64,000 nt of DNA, from assembly GCA_029721435.1 (NCBI GenBank), contig CM056580.1:21088367-21152366 (forward strand). The letters run 5' to 3'. Source of the stretch: Gymnothorax reevesii (Eukaryota; Chordata; Actinopteri; Anguilliformes; Muraenidae). Numbering within the stretch: position 1 is the stretch's first letter; the number at the start of each line of letters is the position of its first letter. The notes under the pieces are model-generated. The model was given only the letters and a program-made list of their open reading frames with translations, ran no database searches and had not been told where the DNA came from. Shown piece by piece: positions 22,231 to 32,253 of this stretch. Position numbers and translations under genes: made by a program.

Positions 22231-24420
22231 TGTACAGCGCTGTAAAAAAGTATTTTCCCCATTCCCAACTTCTATTTTTGCATATTTGTCACACTTAAAT
22301 ATGTCAGCTCCAGTAGCGGCTCTAGACCCGGGAATGGCGGGGCGCAGAAACGTCCCTTTATGACAATTAGTCCTGGGTAGTTCGCAATCATTTTCCTTTA
22401 CTGACGCGTTTTCCAATTATCGTACTTGGCAACTTAAGACACGGTCTCTCCAAATGTGATCGAACAGCGATGAAATCATGGGCGAAATTCAGTACAGAAA
22501 AAAAATTTACTTATTAATAGGCCAGTGCTTCGCGTTGATTGATCAGGTCCGTGTTCCAGTTAAATATCGCCTTTCACTCTCGGTATTGTGTGGGTTGATA
22601 AAAAAGTGGCACTTGGCAGTTAAATAGGCAGCGTGCTGCTCAAGCTGTTTGCGTGAGAGTCGTCAGGTATGCAAGTTTGACTAACGTTGATTTAAATACA
22701 GCAAATAAGCGTCCAGATGAATGATTGTCTTCTTACGTAATCGGGGAGAACAAGCAGCAGCTGTTAACTGCGGAGTGCTCTCGGAGCGAACCTTCGGTTA
22801 CTCATGAAAATGACGGAGAACAGGTCAGGACTAACGAATGTTTTAAACAGATGTTTTGTCACAATTCTCAGTTCAGGTTCCGCCACTGAGCTGAATTTCG
22901 CCCATGATTTCATCGCTGTTCGATCACATTTGGAGAGACCGTGTCTTAAGTTGCCAAGTACGATAATTGGAAAATGCGTCAGTAAATGATTGCGAACTAC
23001 CCAGGACTAATTGTCATAAAGGGACGTGAGTGCGCCCCGCCATTCCCGGGTCTAGAGCCGCTACTGGTCAGCTCTTCAAATTAATTAGCAGACAAAGATG
23101 AACCGAATCAACACAAAATGGAGTTTTTGCATGATGATTTAATTTATTGAGGGCAAAAACACTTGTCTGACTCTATTTGGCTATATGTGAAAAAGTAATT
23201 GCCCCCTTTAATTACACAATTAACCAAGTAAACAAATGTAATTGACAATTGGGTTCAATTTTACTAGACACACCCAGGAATGATTACTGCCAGCCCTGTT
23301 GAATTGAATTATCCCTTGAATGGTACCTGTCAGATAATGCAAAGAAGGTAAATGAATAGCGCATAATTTTGCAATTGTAAAAAATTCAAGGACAGATGAG
23401 ATACAAAATTGTTGACATTTGTCAGTTTGGAAAGGGTCAAAAAAAGCCCCCACATTTCTAAGGCTCTGGGACTCTAGTGAACCATGGTGAGAGCCATTAT
23501 CTACAAATGGAGAAACATATATAACAGTGGTGAATCTTCCTAGTAGTGGCCAGCGTACCAAAATTCCTCCATGAGCGCACTTATGACTCATCCAGGAGGT
23601 CACAAAAGAACCCAGACTAACATCTGAAGCACTGCTGGCCCCTCTTGCCTCATTTAAGGTCAGTGTTCATGATTTTACTGATTCTACAATAAGACAGAGA
23701 CTGGGAAAAAATGGCATCCATGGGAAATTAGATAGGCAAAAACCACTGCTGACCAAGTAGCGTCATCTTACTTTTGCATGAAAACATCTTGATGGCCCCA
23801 AGACTTGAATGATAATGTTCTGTGGATTGGTGAATCAGAGGTGGAACTTTATGGAAGACATGGGTCCTGCTACACCTGGGCGTAAAGCTAACACAGCATT
23901 TCACGAAAGGACCATCATACCAACATTCAAACATGGCAGTAATTTTGTGTGAGGCTGCTTTGCTGATTCAGGACTGGGTGACTTGCCAGAATTATTGAAC
24001 CATGAATTCAGAACATCCTGAGGGAGAATTTCCAGCCATCAGTATGTGACCTAAAGCTCAAGCACAGTTCCAGTATGCAGCAGGACAGTGATGTAAAGCA
24101 CACAAGCAAGTCCACCGCTGAATGGCTCAAAAAATAAGTAAATAAATAAAAAATAATGGTTTCAAGTCATCTAGTCAAAGTCCTGACTTGAATTCATTTG
24201 AGATGATGTGGCATGATCTTAAACAGACAGTCCATTTATGAAACCCACTAGTGTGGCTGAGTTAAAACAAATCCGCAAAGAAGAGTTGGCCAAAATTCCT
24301 ACACAGCTATGCAAAAGACTCATTGCAAGTCATCATAAATGTTTGATTGCAGATTTTGCGGCCGAGGGTGGCACAACCAGTTATTAGGTTTAGGGGCCAA
24401 TTATTTTTTTCACATGGATG
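22231..24420 (+). pseudogene. Tc1-like transposon with decayed transposase
   Basis: The left end reads TGTACAGCGCTGTAAAAAAG, then TATTTTCCCC, TTTGTCACACTTAAATATGT and, after a 756-bp insertion, GTGAAAAAGTAATTGCCCCC. Sense-strand transposase remnants include FKHGSNFV...GCFADSGLG, QQDSDVKHTSKSTAEWLK (second Asp of DD34E) and PDLNSFEMMWHDLK (final Glu). Many stops and shifts occur, plus a small A-rich insert at ~24130-24160. The right end is weak (GGGGCCAATTATTTTTTTCA, 24392-24411), so the boundary is approximate. Without the nested MITE it would be ~1.4 kb, normal for Tc1. It encodes no working cut-and-paste enzyme. Confidence 0.8.
22311..23066. mobile_element. hAT MITE with ~180-bp terminal inverted repeats
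   Basis: 756 bp bounded by a perfect 8-bp duplication GTCAGCTC (22303-22310 and 23067-23074), the hallmark of hAT insertions. Arms 22311-22492 and 22891-23066 are inverted copies, nearly identical by eye, starting CAGTAGCGGCTCTAGACCCG. The left arm has a few extra bases (CATTTTCCTTTACTG against CATTTACTG). The ~400-bp centre has no transposase I can see. It splits the Tc1 copy, so it inserted later. Confidence 0.95.
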
Positions 24421-25134
24421 GTATATTGGTCTTAAATGACTCTTCAGCTTCAATAAATTAAAGGCAAAGAAAACATTTATTTCACCTCTTACCCAAGAAT
24501 ATAACATGTTCCTCTCATTCCATAAATATCTTTAGCAAATTTTATGCACCGGGTAATCAAACGTCATACCTCTGAAATACAACTCATTAGCGCAGGCTGC
24601 CATTCTGTATATTTTAACCAATCAAAAACTATTACTTGAGACAATGTCCCCGATATTATGACGGGAATAGAAACCAAGAAATCAGCCAATCTATATAAAA
24701 TTTACACACACTGGTCTTATCACTCATGCTGCCGCTTAATTTTAGACAGAGAGATCAATGTTCGATATTACCTATCATTATTAGAACTTGAGTGACAAAA
24801 TTTGCCATACTGCCACAGTATGCAGCTGTTGTTAGTTCCAACAAAATGGGAAACTCAGATCTACCAACGAAGAGTCACTGGTTATGTTCTGCGCGCTTTT
24901 TACCCAGTTCTTTCAAAGAGCATGTTTACACAAAATATGGAATAGAATTGCCCAGTAAATATGGGATGATTTTAAAATATGATGCCGTGTAAACAGAATT
25001 TAGTCACTGGCAGGCCCCCAAACCCAAGCGCCTGTCAACTTTAGCTAGGCTGGAGAAATGACTGCATTAATTGCAGATAGAACAGGTAGGCTGTCCAAAT
25101 ATTTAATCTACTTATAATGTGTCATTGTTTTTAT
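24421..25134. other. Unassigned DNA
   Basis: AT-rich, with two 66-codon frames without motifs. No repeat is recognised. Confidence 0.4.
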
Positions 25135-25320
25135 ACACTGTGACACTGCTCAAGGTTCATGCCACCTATATACTGGAACAACTGAGCATCAGAGGTAATT
25201 TTGCAGAATAATGTTGCATCAAACCAATTTAAACAAATTGTTTAGCATCAATAGTAATGGGATGAGCCTTCAAACATGTATTCAGGCATTGGTTTCTTCT
25301 GCAGAACTTTAAAAATTTGT
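25135..25320 (+). repeat. Interspersed repeat, copy 1 (shared with 38.6 kb)
   Basis: ACTGTGACACTGCTCAAGGTTC, TATACTGGAACAACTGAGCATC, AGAGGTAATTTTGCAGAATA and ATGAGCCTTCAAACATGTAT recur collinearly at 38615-38770 with modest divergence. The family is not identified. Confidence 0.75.
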
Positions 25321-25580
25321 TTATGCACTGAATGCAATTTTCCAACCACTTTTTGTTTGTTTGATGAACTTCTTGTTTTTTTTAAGTTGATAAAAATTAA
25401 AACTTTTTAGCATAAAGTAAAAATTTTAAGTAAAGTCTACAAAAAAATTGAGTACAACCATTGTCAAAATGGACAGCATTTTAACTAAATCTAACTTAAT
25501 TTAATTAAGTGATATTTAAAAGAAAACATGAATTTTTACTTTCTTTTTTTTTTTTTTTTTAAATTACTTATTCCAAACCT

Positions 25581-25646
25581 ATAGGCTCCAGCTCGCCCCG
25601 TGACCCTAGTGAGGAATAAGCGGGTATAGAAAATGGATGGATGGAT
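25581..25646 (+). mobile_element. LINE/SINE 3' tail with (ATGG)n
   Basis: ATAGGCTCCAGCTCGCCCCG...GAATAAGCGGGTATAGAAAA followed by TGGATGGATGGAT is the familiar 3' terminus of a fish L2/CR1-related retroposon. A poly-T run (25539-25560) precedes it. Confidence 0.65.
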
Positions 25647-25845
25647 CCAAACCTGACCTGAGGGACCACCTCTCCTGCATGCTTTAGATCTCTCCCTTAT
25701 CCAGGTCAGGTGATTCAAATGATCAGCTCATTATCAATCAGCCTCAGGGGTTGATAACGAGCTGATCATTGGAATCACCTGTGCTCGAGCTGGCAGAGAT
25801 CTAAAATATGAAGGACAGGTGGTCCTCCAGCAGAGGTTTGGGAAG
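25647..25845. mobile_element. Palindromic MITE (~195 bp)
   Basis: The left arm (CCAAACCTGACCTGAGGGACCACCT...TTAGATCTCTC...GATTCAAATGATCAGCTC) and right arm (GAGCTGATCATTGGAATC...AGAGATCTAAAATATG...AGGTGGTCCTCCAGCAGAGGTTTGG) pair through most of their length around a short centre at ~25740. It belongs to a common fish hairpin family. Confidence 0.85.
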
Positions 25846-25861
25846 AACTGTATTATATGGC

Positions 25862-26930
25862 AAACCCCAATTCCAATGAAGTTGGAATGTTGTGTAAAAT
25901 GTAAATAGAAATTGAATGCAATGATTTGCAAATCTCATAACCTCACATTTTATTCACAACTGAACATAGACAACATAATGTTGAAATTGAGACAATTCAT
26001 GAAAAATATTGGAAATATTAGCTCATTTTGAATTTGATGGCAGCAACACATTTAAAAAAAATTGGGACAGGGGCAACAAAAGGCTGGAAAAGTGATGGTA
26101 GGAAAAAAACTTGGAGCATTTTGCAACGGATTAGGTTAATTGGCATCAGGTCAGTAACAGGACTGGGTATAAAAACAGAATTCTAGAGAGGGAGTCTCTC
26201 TTAAGCTGGGGACACAAGATTTTTGGCCAGATTTTCCCACGATTTGCAGTTGGGGCTAGTCTGTGCCAGTCAGCTCTAGTTGGGGACAGTCGTCATGACA
26301 AGTCAGCTCAGAATCTGTTAGTGTGTGATGTGGCACAGACTGGAATCAGTAAGAGTGTGAGGTGAACAGACTCTGCCCGACTTCAGTCGCTGAAATTCAA
26401 ATTGAATTTTTTGAGCCGACTCTGGACGCAGTTGTGTAGTATGTGCTCCCTCATCTGCTGCAGTCCTTAAATGTGAGATCCCCAGTCTTTACAAGAATCT
26501 GCTGAAGCCAGTCGTGCAGTGTGTGCTCCAAGTCTTTTCAATATTTGCAAAGACTGAAAATCTTGTAGTGTGTCCTTAGCTTTAGATGGGCAGAGGTTCA
26601 CCTATCTGCACCTAAAAATTGAGAGCAATTTCAGAAAAATATTTCTCAATGTGAAATTGGGAAGACTTTGAATATCCCACCATCCAGAGTGCATAAAAGA
26701 TTCAGAGAATCTGGAGAAAAGTCTGTGCATCAGGGAGAAGGCCAAAGGTGGATATTGGATGCTCGCAATCTTCGGGCCCTCAGATGCCATCACACTCAAA
26801 ATGGGTATGATAATGCATAGGAATTCACTGCATGGGTTCAGGAACACTTCCAGAAATCATTCTCTGAAAACAGTTCACCAAGCAATCCACAAGTGCTAGA
26901 TAAGGCCTCATTGACTGTATGAAACACTTC
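25862..26930 (+). pseudogene. Mariner-family copy, truncated and decayed
   Basis: It starts AAACCCCAATTCCAATGAAG and runs through GGGACAGGGGCAACAAAAGG and GGACTGGGTATAAAAACAGA. After a 378-bp nested MITE it continues with ATGGGCAGAGGTTCACCTAT, CATAAAAGATTCAGAGAATC and CATGGGTTCAGGAACACTTC, the N-terminal helix-turn-helix half of the transposase gene. It ends near 26930 without a right terminus. All frames are broken. An antisense open frame at 26602-26847 is a shadow. Confidence 0.82.
26204..26581. mobile_element. Harbinger-like MITE (378 bp)
   Basis: Terminal inverted repeats are AGCTGGGGACAC...AAGATTTT on the left and its inverse AAAATCTTGTAGTGTGTCCT...TAGCT on the right. TTA trinucleotides flank it (26201-26203 and 26582-26584). 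A TTA target duplication with this size fits PIF/Harbinger MITEs. It interrupts the mariner copy between GGGAGTCTCTC and GATGGGCAGAGG, so it is younger than the host copy. Confidence 0.83.
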
Positions 26931-26959
26931 CTGACCTCATTTAGACCTCAATCAGGAGG

Positions 26960-26977
26960 ATCATGGGACGTGTAGTT
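26960..26977 (-). promoter_or_regulatory. Possible ZNF143/STAF-like promoter motif
   Basis: ATCATGGGACGTGTAGTTT resembles, in inverse, the ACTACA-NNTCCCA-TGATGC class of vertebrate promoter elements. It lies ~370 bp before a THAP-type exon. Single-site resemblance only. Confidence 0.35.
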
Positions 26978-27332
26978 TTTAGACTACAAAGAGGATTAGC
27001 ATGGCGGCAAAAATTAAAATGATTTGAAATATAGCTGATTCCGGTCAAGTTGGAAATTTAGTCGGAAATGTAATAAAGCATCTCGAAAAAGATGGAGGCT
27101 TGCAAACAATGGGAAGTGATTTAAAAGTGAACAGAAAAATATGGGTAAAATTAATGGGAAAATTTACTTCAGACACCAGCATGATGTCATCACTTTAGTA
27201 CTCTATAGACCCATTTACAGCCGACATCATCAAAAAGATGCGTGAGCATCTTGGCAACGGAAATAACGGTCTCCCCAATTCAGTCTGACGAGTTATGAAT
27301 CTGCAAACATTGAATATTTTACCAGCACTAAA

Positions 27333-27474
27333 ATGTCTGGTTGTTGTGTGTACGGCTGTCAGAATTGATATTCCATTGGTGGACTGAAGTTTTACAGGAT
27401 TCCGAGAGGATCACATCCATATAACACCCACTGGCTGCAAGCGAAGCGTCAAGTCAAACTCCAAACGTTGTCTT
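27333..27474 (+). pseudogene. THAP-domain first exon with one stop
   Basis: From the ATG the frame reads MSGCCVYGCQN, a TGA, then YSIGGLKFYRIPRGSHPYN and HWLQAKR, ending at a TGA at 27472-27474. The start CCVYGCQN gives the two N-terminal cysteines of the THAP C2CH zinc finger. LKFYRIPRGSHP is the usual follow-on. THAP fingers bind DNA and head P-element, Kolobok and host regulatory proteins. The C-x2-H half is not seen here, so either it was in a later exon or it is lost. I cannot say whether this came from a transposon or a host gene copy. 27475-29097 holds no other gene I can see. Confidence 0.7.
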
Positions 27475-28269
27475 GATGCTTTTAAACGCCCTCTGAAAGT
27501 GTCACCCGCATCAACATTGACAGCTGTCAACACTAACGAGAAGCCATGGGTGTCACTCTCAAAATATTCAATAAGATAACATTTAATTGTGAAAACACCT
27601 ACTGATAAAGGTTATTTTAAGTGATGAAAAAGTGCAACGTTCAGGTTACTGTGAACTATATGGTATATACAGGCATAATTTTCTTCCTAAATGTAGCTGT
27701 CAAGTGAATTAAGAATATGATTCACTTTACTTCACCCAGCAGCGAATTAGTTAGCTAGTTAACTTAGTAGTGTTAAATTCTTACCAGTGTACCTTGAGTT
27801 AGGTTCTGTCTAACTAGATCGCTTGATAACTTAAATGCGCACAAAATAACAGATTTCCTTTTAAAACTGCGACTTGGTTAAAAAGCAGGTATATCGGTTT
27901 CAACTACTGCATGTGAGGTTTCCACTAAATGTGTGCCACCAACTATGACAAGGCGAAATAGTTACATAACCTATAAGACAAATGCGTGTCTATTGAGTTG
28001 ACGCTCAAGAAATTGAGCAGTGGAAAAAAGTGAAAATCTGATGCGCGTCACATGCTGCCTTTGGGCTTTGCTTCATTGAAATTAATGTAACCAATTTTTT
28101 GACGCGCGTCTCACGGTTACAGGCATTAAATGAAATATGTGAGAATAATGGTAAATTGAAGCAGATTTCATGTTTGCATGACAACTATGCAGTCAAGCTC
28201 GCTAGCAAGCCAAAAATACAAACTAATACTTAGCCTGCCATACTGGTACAATTAGCTGTCAGGCCATAG

Positions 28270-28294
28270 TTTTGTTTTGTTTTGTTTTGTTTTG
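28270..28294 (+). repeat. (TTTTG)n microsatellite
   Basis: Five uninterrupted units. Confidence 0.95.
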
Positions 28295-29102
28295 GGAAAA
28301 CGTTGAACTATAAGATCAGTGTGCAATCTAACATTCCCATTACACTGCGGGACACAAAAGAAACACTGCGTTTTGGCATTTGAATGCATGGTATGACTAG
28401 AATTTAAGAGTGGTCCATAATCACCGCGTCTCTGGGTGGTATGTAAAAACTCAGTTATATATTTTCTATATTTTGAAATACTGAAAAAGTGTCACTTCAA
28501 AGTGAAACGTAAGTCAAAAATTAACGCTGATCGCTATTATACTTAGGGACATTCAGCTATGACGAGTACAGTCCTTGACCAAAAGCGACCGTAACTTTTA
28601 GGCAATATCGAGATGGAAGTGTCTAGAGACATGGCAGTTTTATTGGTACGGCAGTCGATTTCAAGGGATTATGATAAAGATTTGGGATTATGGTTCGTGG
28701 AAGGGTTAGGGGTTGGGGTTACGGTTATGGTTAGTGGAAGGGTCAGGTTAGGGCAGGGCTTGAAATGGGGACTGCCGTACCTCTCCACATTGAAATGCAT
28801 TGAAAAACAGCCGTACCCGTAACAAATGCCAATAAAGAAACTTTCCTAGCAAGCCATATTCCTATATTTACTTGCTTGGTGTCTACGGATTTCCCTAAAT
28901 TTAAACTTTTCAATTATCTTGATGTAGTCTTTCATTTTTGATTAAAATCACAATCAATTTCTCCCAAGATAATGTGGTGGATCAAACTGAAGTTTTAGGA
29001 GTCTGAGAATGTTGAGAATGCAGCGATCAGATGAACTACATTGAAATTTTAAGATGTAATACAGTGTATGACGTTACTATTACATTTATTTCTCTCCCTT
29101 CC

Positions 29103-29826
29103 TGTTATGTGCTGTGTGTTTGGGATTTGTCTTTCTTTTGCACTTCCCTGCCTTTCCCCTGCCATCACCATCCACCAAGTCCTGCCTCCCAGACCACACC
29201 CTTCAAGCCCCGCCTTCACCAGTCCCAGAGCCACCTCATCATTCAAATCAACCAACCAGAACCCGCCACCTCCTTTAAAAGACCTGGACTGTTTGCTCTT
29301 CGGAGATTTGCTTTTGATTTTCCTCAAATGTCATTTTGTGTCTTGTGATCCAGTGTCTTAGATGTGTTAACCATTATATGTTTCATTGTTGTTTATGTAC
29401 ACTGCCAAGCCTTGGGATAGGTAAGACTGGGAGCTCCTATACATATGCCCGTAGGTTAATGTATAGACACGCTAGTCTTTAGGGGTGGTTGCCAACCGAT
29501 GTATGTTATTGCTAGACAGAGTAGTTAGGCTTTTGTTTGTAACATTAGTGTAGAAAACTGTGTGTTAGTTAGCTTGTTTTTGGTTATTTTGGCAACATCC
29601 AGCGTCCTTTTGACTCTGGTAGTGTGTGTCTTGACTGTCTTTGTGTATCCTACCCCTGTATGTCCAGCCACAATCAGTGAACACTTGAGCACTAGTCTCT
29701 GCATTGTTGGTGTTTTATTATTTTTACTGTTTTCCCTCCTATTACCCATTTTTAACACCCTCTGGCCCATTCCACCACAACCAGTTACCTACCCCATGCA
29801 TCCCTAGGTCCATGGGGGTTCTAACA
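29103..29826 (+). mobile_element. Solo LTR (724 bp) with perfect 5-bp TSD
   Basis: Ends TGTTATGT...TTCTAACA (inverted TGTTA/TAACA). A perfect pentamer duplication CTTCC flanks it (29098-29102 and 29827-29831). The interior has the C/T-rich, TATA-like look of a Gypsy-type LTR. The open frames at 29031-29361 and 29562-29931 fall inside it and are incidental. No internal region or second LTR is present, which implies recombination between paired LTRs. Confidence 0.85.
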
Positions 29827-29831
29827 CTTCC

Positions 29832-30363
29832 AAATTGCTTGGGCTGGCATAGGGAATCTGACAACAATGGACTGACATATTGGCACAACTGCATTTATAG
29901 ACACTCACTGCAATGTGAAAAAGCTGTTTAATTTTGTTATTAAATATGCATCATGGATATTTGCGTGTCATAAAATTTCCAAAATTCTGAACCTGTGGAA
30001 TTGTTATGCCTTTGCACTGGAAATGTTTTTGAAACAAGTGGCTGACTTAGCCTATAGAAAATGTGTATTTTATTTGGATACAATGTATTGAAAATAAAAA
30101 CAAGTAAAATTAAGAATGAATAATTCCCCCCCATGCCCCAGACTGATTATTAATCCCCCCTGTGCCACCCCACTATAAAAACCTGGAACCACCCCTACTT
30201 GTAAGTGAGATTGTCCAATTGAAATTGCCTAAATTTGTGATCTGAACATTATACTTCATTATAATGAACCAAGAAAGTTAATTAAAGCACAGTGACGGTC
30301 ATGAAGTAACAAAGAAAGGTATTAGCCTGCATCTGATCACAGTGTCGACTCATCGTCCAGTGT
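29832..30363. other. Unassigned DNA
   Basis: At 30125-30200, runs of C followed by CCTGGAACCACCCCTACTTG look like the right end of a hAT-type element. No matching left end or target duplication could be fixed. Confidence 0.35.
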
Positions 30364-30401
30364 AAAAAAAAAAAAATATATATATATATATTATATATAT
30401 A
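30364..30401 (+). repeat. Poly-A plus (TA)n tract
   Basis: Thirteen A residues followed by TA repeats; the last TA doubles as the target site of the adjoining Tc1 relic. Confidence 0.9.
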
Positions 30402-30472
30402 CACTGCTCAAAAAAATAAAGGGAACACTTGGAGTTATATTGCGTTGACTAAGTGTTCCCTTTATTTTTGTG
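30402..30472. mobile_element. Minimal Tc1 relic: two termini only
   Basis: CACTGCTCAAAAAAATAAAG...GGAACACTT and its inverse AAGTGTTCCCTTTATTTTTG are the two ends of a well-known fish Tc1-like element. About 20 bases (GGAGTTATATTGCGTTGACT) separate them. The ~1.5-kb interior with the transposase is gone. The right terminus lacks its last bases. Confidence 0.85.
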
Positions 30473-30479
30473 ACCCGTT

Positions 30480-30860
30480 TATTTTTTAATTTGGCATCTC
30501 CAATCCCACCCGAATCTGGAATGCCCAATTGGTGAACTATGTAAGTCTTGCTCGTATGCAACCCCTTGCTGCCAACTCAGGATTGTGAAGACGGTTCGCA
30601 GCTCTCTTCTGAAGCACGCGGCTGTCAGCCACTGCTTTTTATACACTCATTGGTTGAATCTTCGCAAGCTCAGAACGAGGGCGGAGGATACCCGGACATG
30701 AACGAGCTCAGAATCTTCCTGACGAGCGCCAGTCTGGCCAACAGGAGGTGCTTGAGCAATGAACAAGGCAACTATTATATTCCCAACCCGGCAGTCCCTT
30801 CCCATTTGCAACCCTGCAGCGCTATAGCCAATTGTGCGCTAGTAAAAATAGCTTTTCAAC
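30480..30860 (+). repeat. Possible SINE-like fish repeat
   Basis: GAATCTGGAATGCCCAATTG at the left and GCTATAGCCAATTGTGCGCT at the right resemble the ends of a dispersed fish repeat. A 110-codon open frame at 30548-30880 crosses it. Family and edges are uncertain. 30861-31832 is unassigned except for a CCCCGG-rich patch at 31270-31340. Confidence 0.35.
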
Positions 30861-31839
30861 TAAACAAAGTCACAGCTTAGCTGCCTCACCATTTTCAGTG
30901 AAGTGCAGGCTGAGAAGAGCTCTCATTCACTCCAATCCCATTGGCTGATATAATGTTCACTCATCTTACGGCAGCATGGGCACTGTTGTTTACATTGCAA
31001 AGTTCATGGTTTTGAGTCTTGGAAAACTGAGCCCACCCCTGAATTACCATTATTTATCATTCACTTGTGTTCTCTGTTCAACATCGAGCCGTTTATGTTT
31101 AAATTGCGAGCAGTGATTGAGTTAATGCACGGCGCTTTCCTGAAGAGTTCACGTCTAATGCAAAAGTACTGAACCGCCTAGTTAGGATCAAAGTTAGTTT
31201 AGCTAAGCTAATGATGTACCGGAGTGCTCTCTATCCCTGTCCAGCTACGTTAAAATTGCGCCTTTAATTTCCCGGGGGGGAAATCCCCGGACCCCCGAAA
31301 ATGGTTGGGTCAAGGGGGCTGAAGCCCCCAACGTTTTCAAGTAATAAACAATGCCCCTGGTCTATGCAACCGCAATTTAGGTCTTTTTAGCGGCCGGACC
31401 AGCGCACTGACCCAGCGGCCAACTGATAAAACTCCGGTATTCCCGATGGCCAGTCCGCCCCTCAAATATTAATAATCCCTTTTGTTCACTCTTCTACTCC
31501 ATATTTCACATTAAACAAGGTCTGACTTGTAGATTCAACATGTCTACCGAAGAAATTAAATTACAAGGCTGAAATGTGTTCTCCAATTACTGCATGTGGG
31601 CAGGTCCGGACAATTTACTTATTGAGTACGTTTTTAAACTAAGTTTTGTGAAATCAGTTTACTGTGGAATACTAGGAAATAACACTTTTTAATTTTCTGT
31701 AACTTAAACAGTCAGTAAAAAAAGACAAAATCAATTTATTGAAGTAAATATACATTTAAAATTAAGTCATATGGACATTGCCATTGACGGACTTTTTACA
31801 TAGTACTATGTCATTAGCTTCTAATCAACCAGTTATAAG

Positions 31840-32030
31840 TTCATGATTTGGGGGATGATTACTGAGTGCAAGAACATCCTTGCCGCTAGAACAAACATGT
31901 TATTTCTGATCAGTTTGAAAATGTGTGACTTGAAAGAGACTGTAGAGTCTAAATGGATGCCAAGACAATTGAATTCTGAAACAGTTTGAAGTCTTTCACG
32001 TGAGAAAGAGACATATGCCTCAGTATTATC
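31840..32030 (-). pseudogene. LINE RT C-terminal fragment
   Basis: On the minus strand the frame gives SFSRERLQTVSEFNCLGIHL, DSTVSFKSHI and FLHSVIIPQI, the post-catalytic region of a CR1/L2-type fish LINE. Its upstream side is replaced by a TG/CA tract. The 155-codon open frame at 31833-32300 joins this fragment to translated microsatellite. Confidence 0.7.
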
Positions 32031-32221
32031 ACCAATGAGTGTGCATTTGTGCACGTATGTGTGAGAGTGTGTGTGTGCGTGTGTTAGTTTATATGTGTGA
32101 GTGCATGTTGGTGTGTGTGTGTGCATGTATGCACGTGTGTGTTTCTGTGTCTGTGTGTGTATACCTGTGTTCGTGCGCGTGCGTGTGTGTTTGTGAGTTT
32201 GCATGTGCATGCATATGTGTG

Positions 32222-32252
<31 letters not shown>
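32031..32252 (+). repeat. Interrupted (TG)n microsatellite
   Basis: TG-rich for ~220 bp, broken by CA, AT and TT steps, with a clean run at 32226-32252. All long open frames here (Cys/Val or His/Thr repeats) are translations of it. Confidence 0.95.

Positions 32253-32253
<1 letters not shown>

Noticed and set aside
29031..29361. Pro/Ser-rich 97-105 codon frames
   Set aside because: They lie in the 5' part of a solo LTR with perfect target duplication.
29478..30200. Possible hAT element with GGGGTGGTT ends
   Set aside because: The left match lies inside the TSD-defined solo LTR and no octamer duplication was found.
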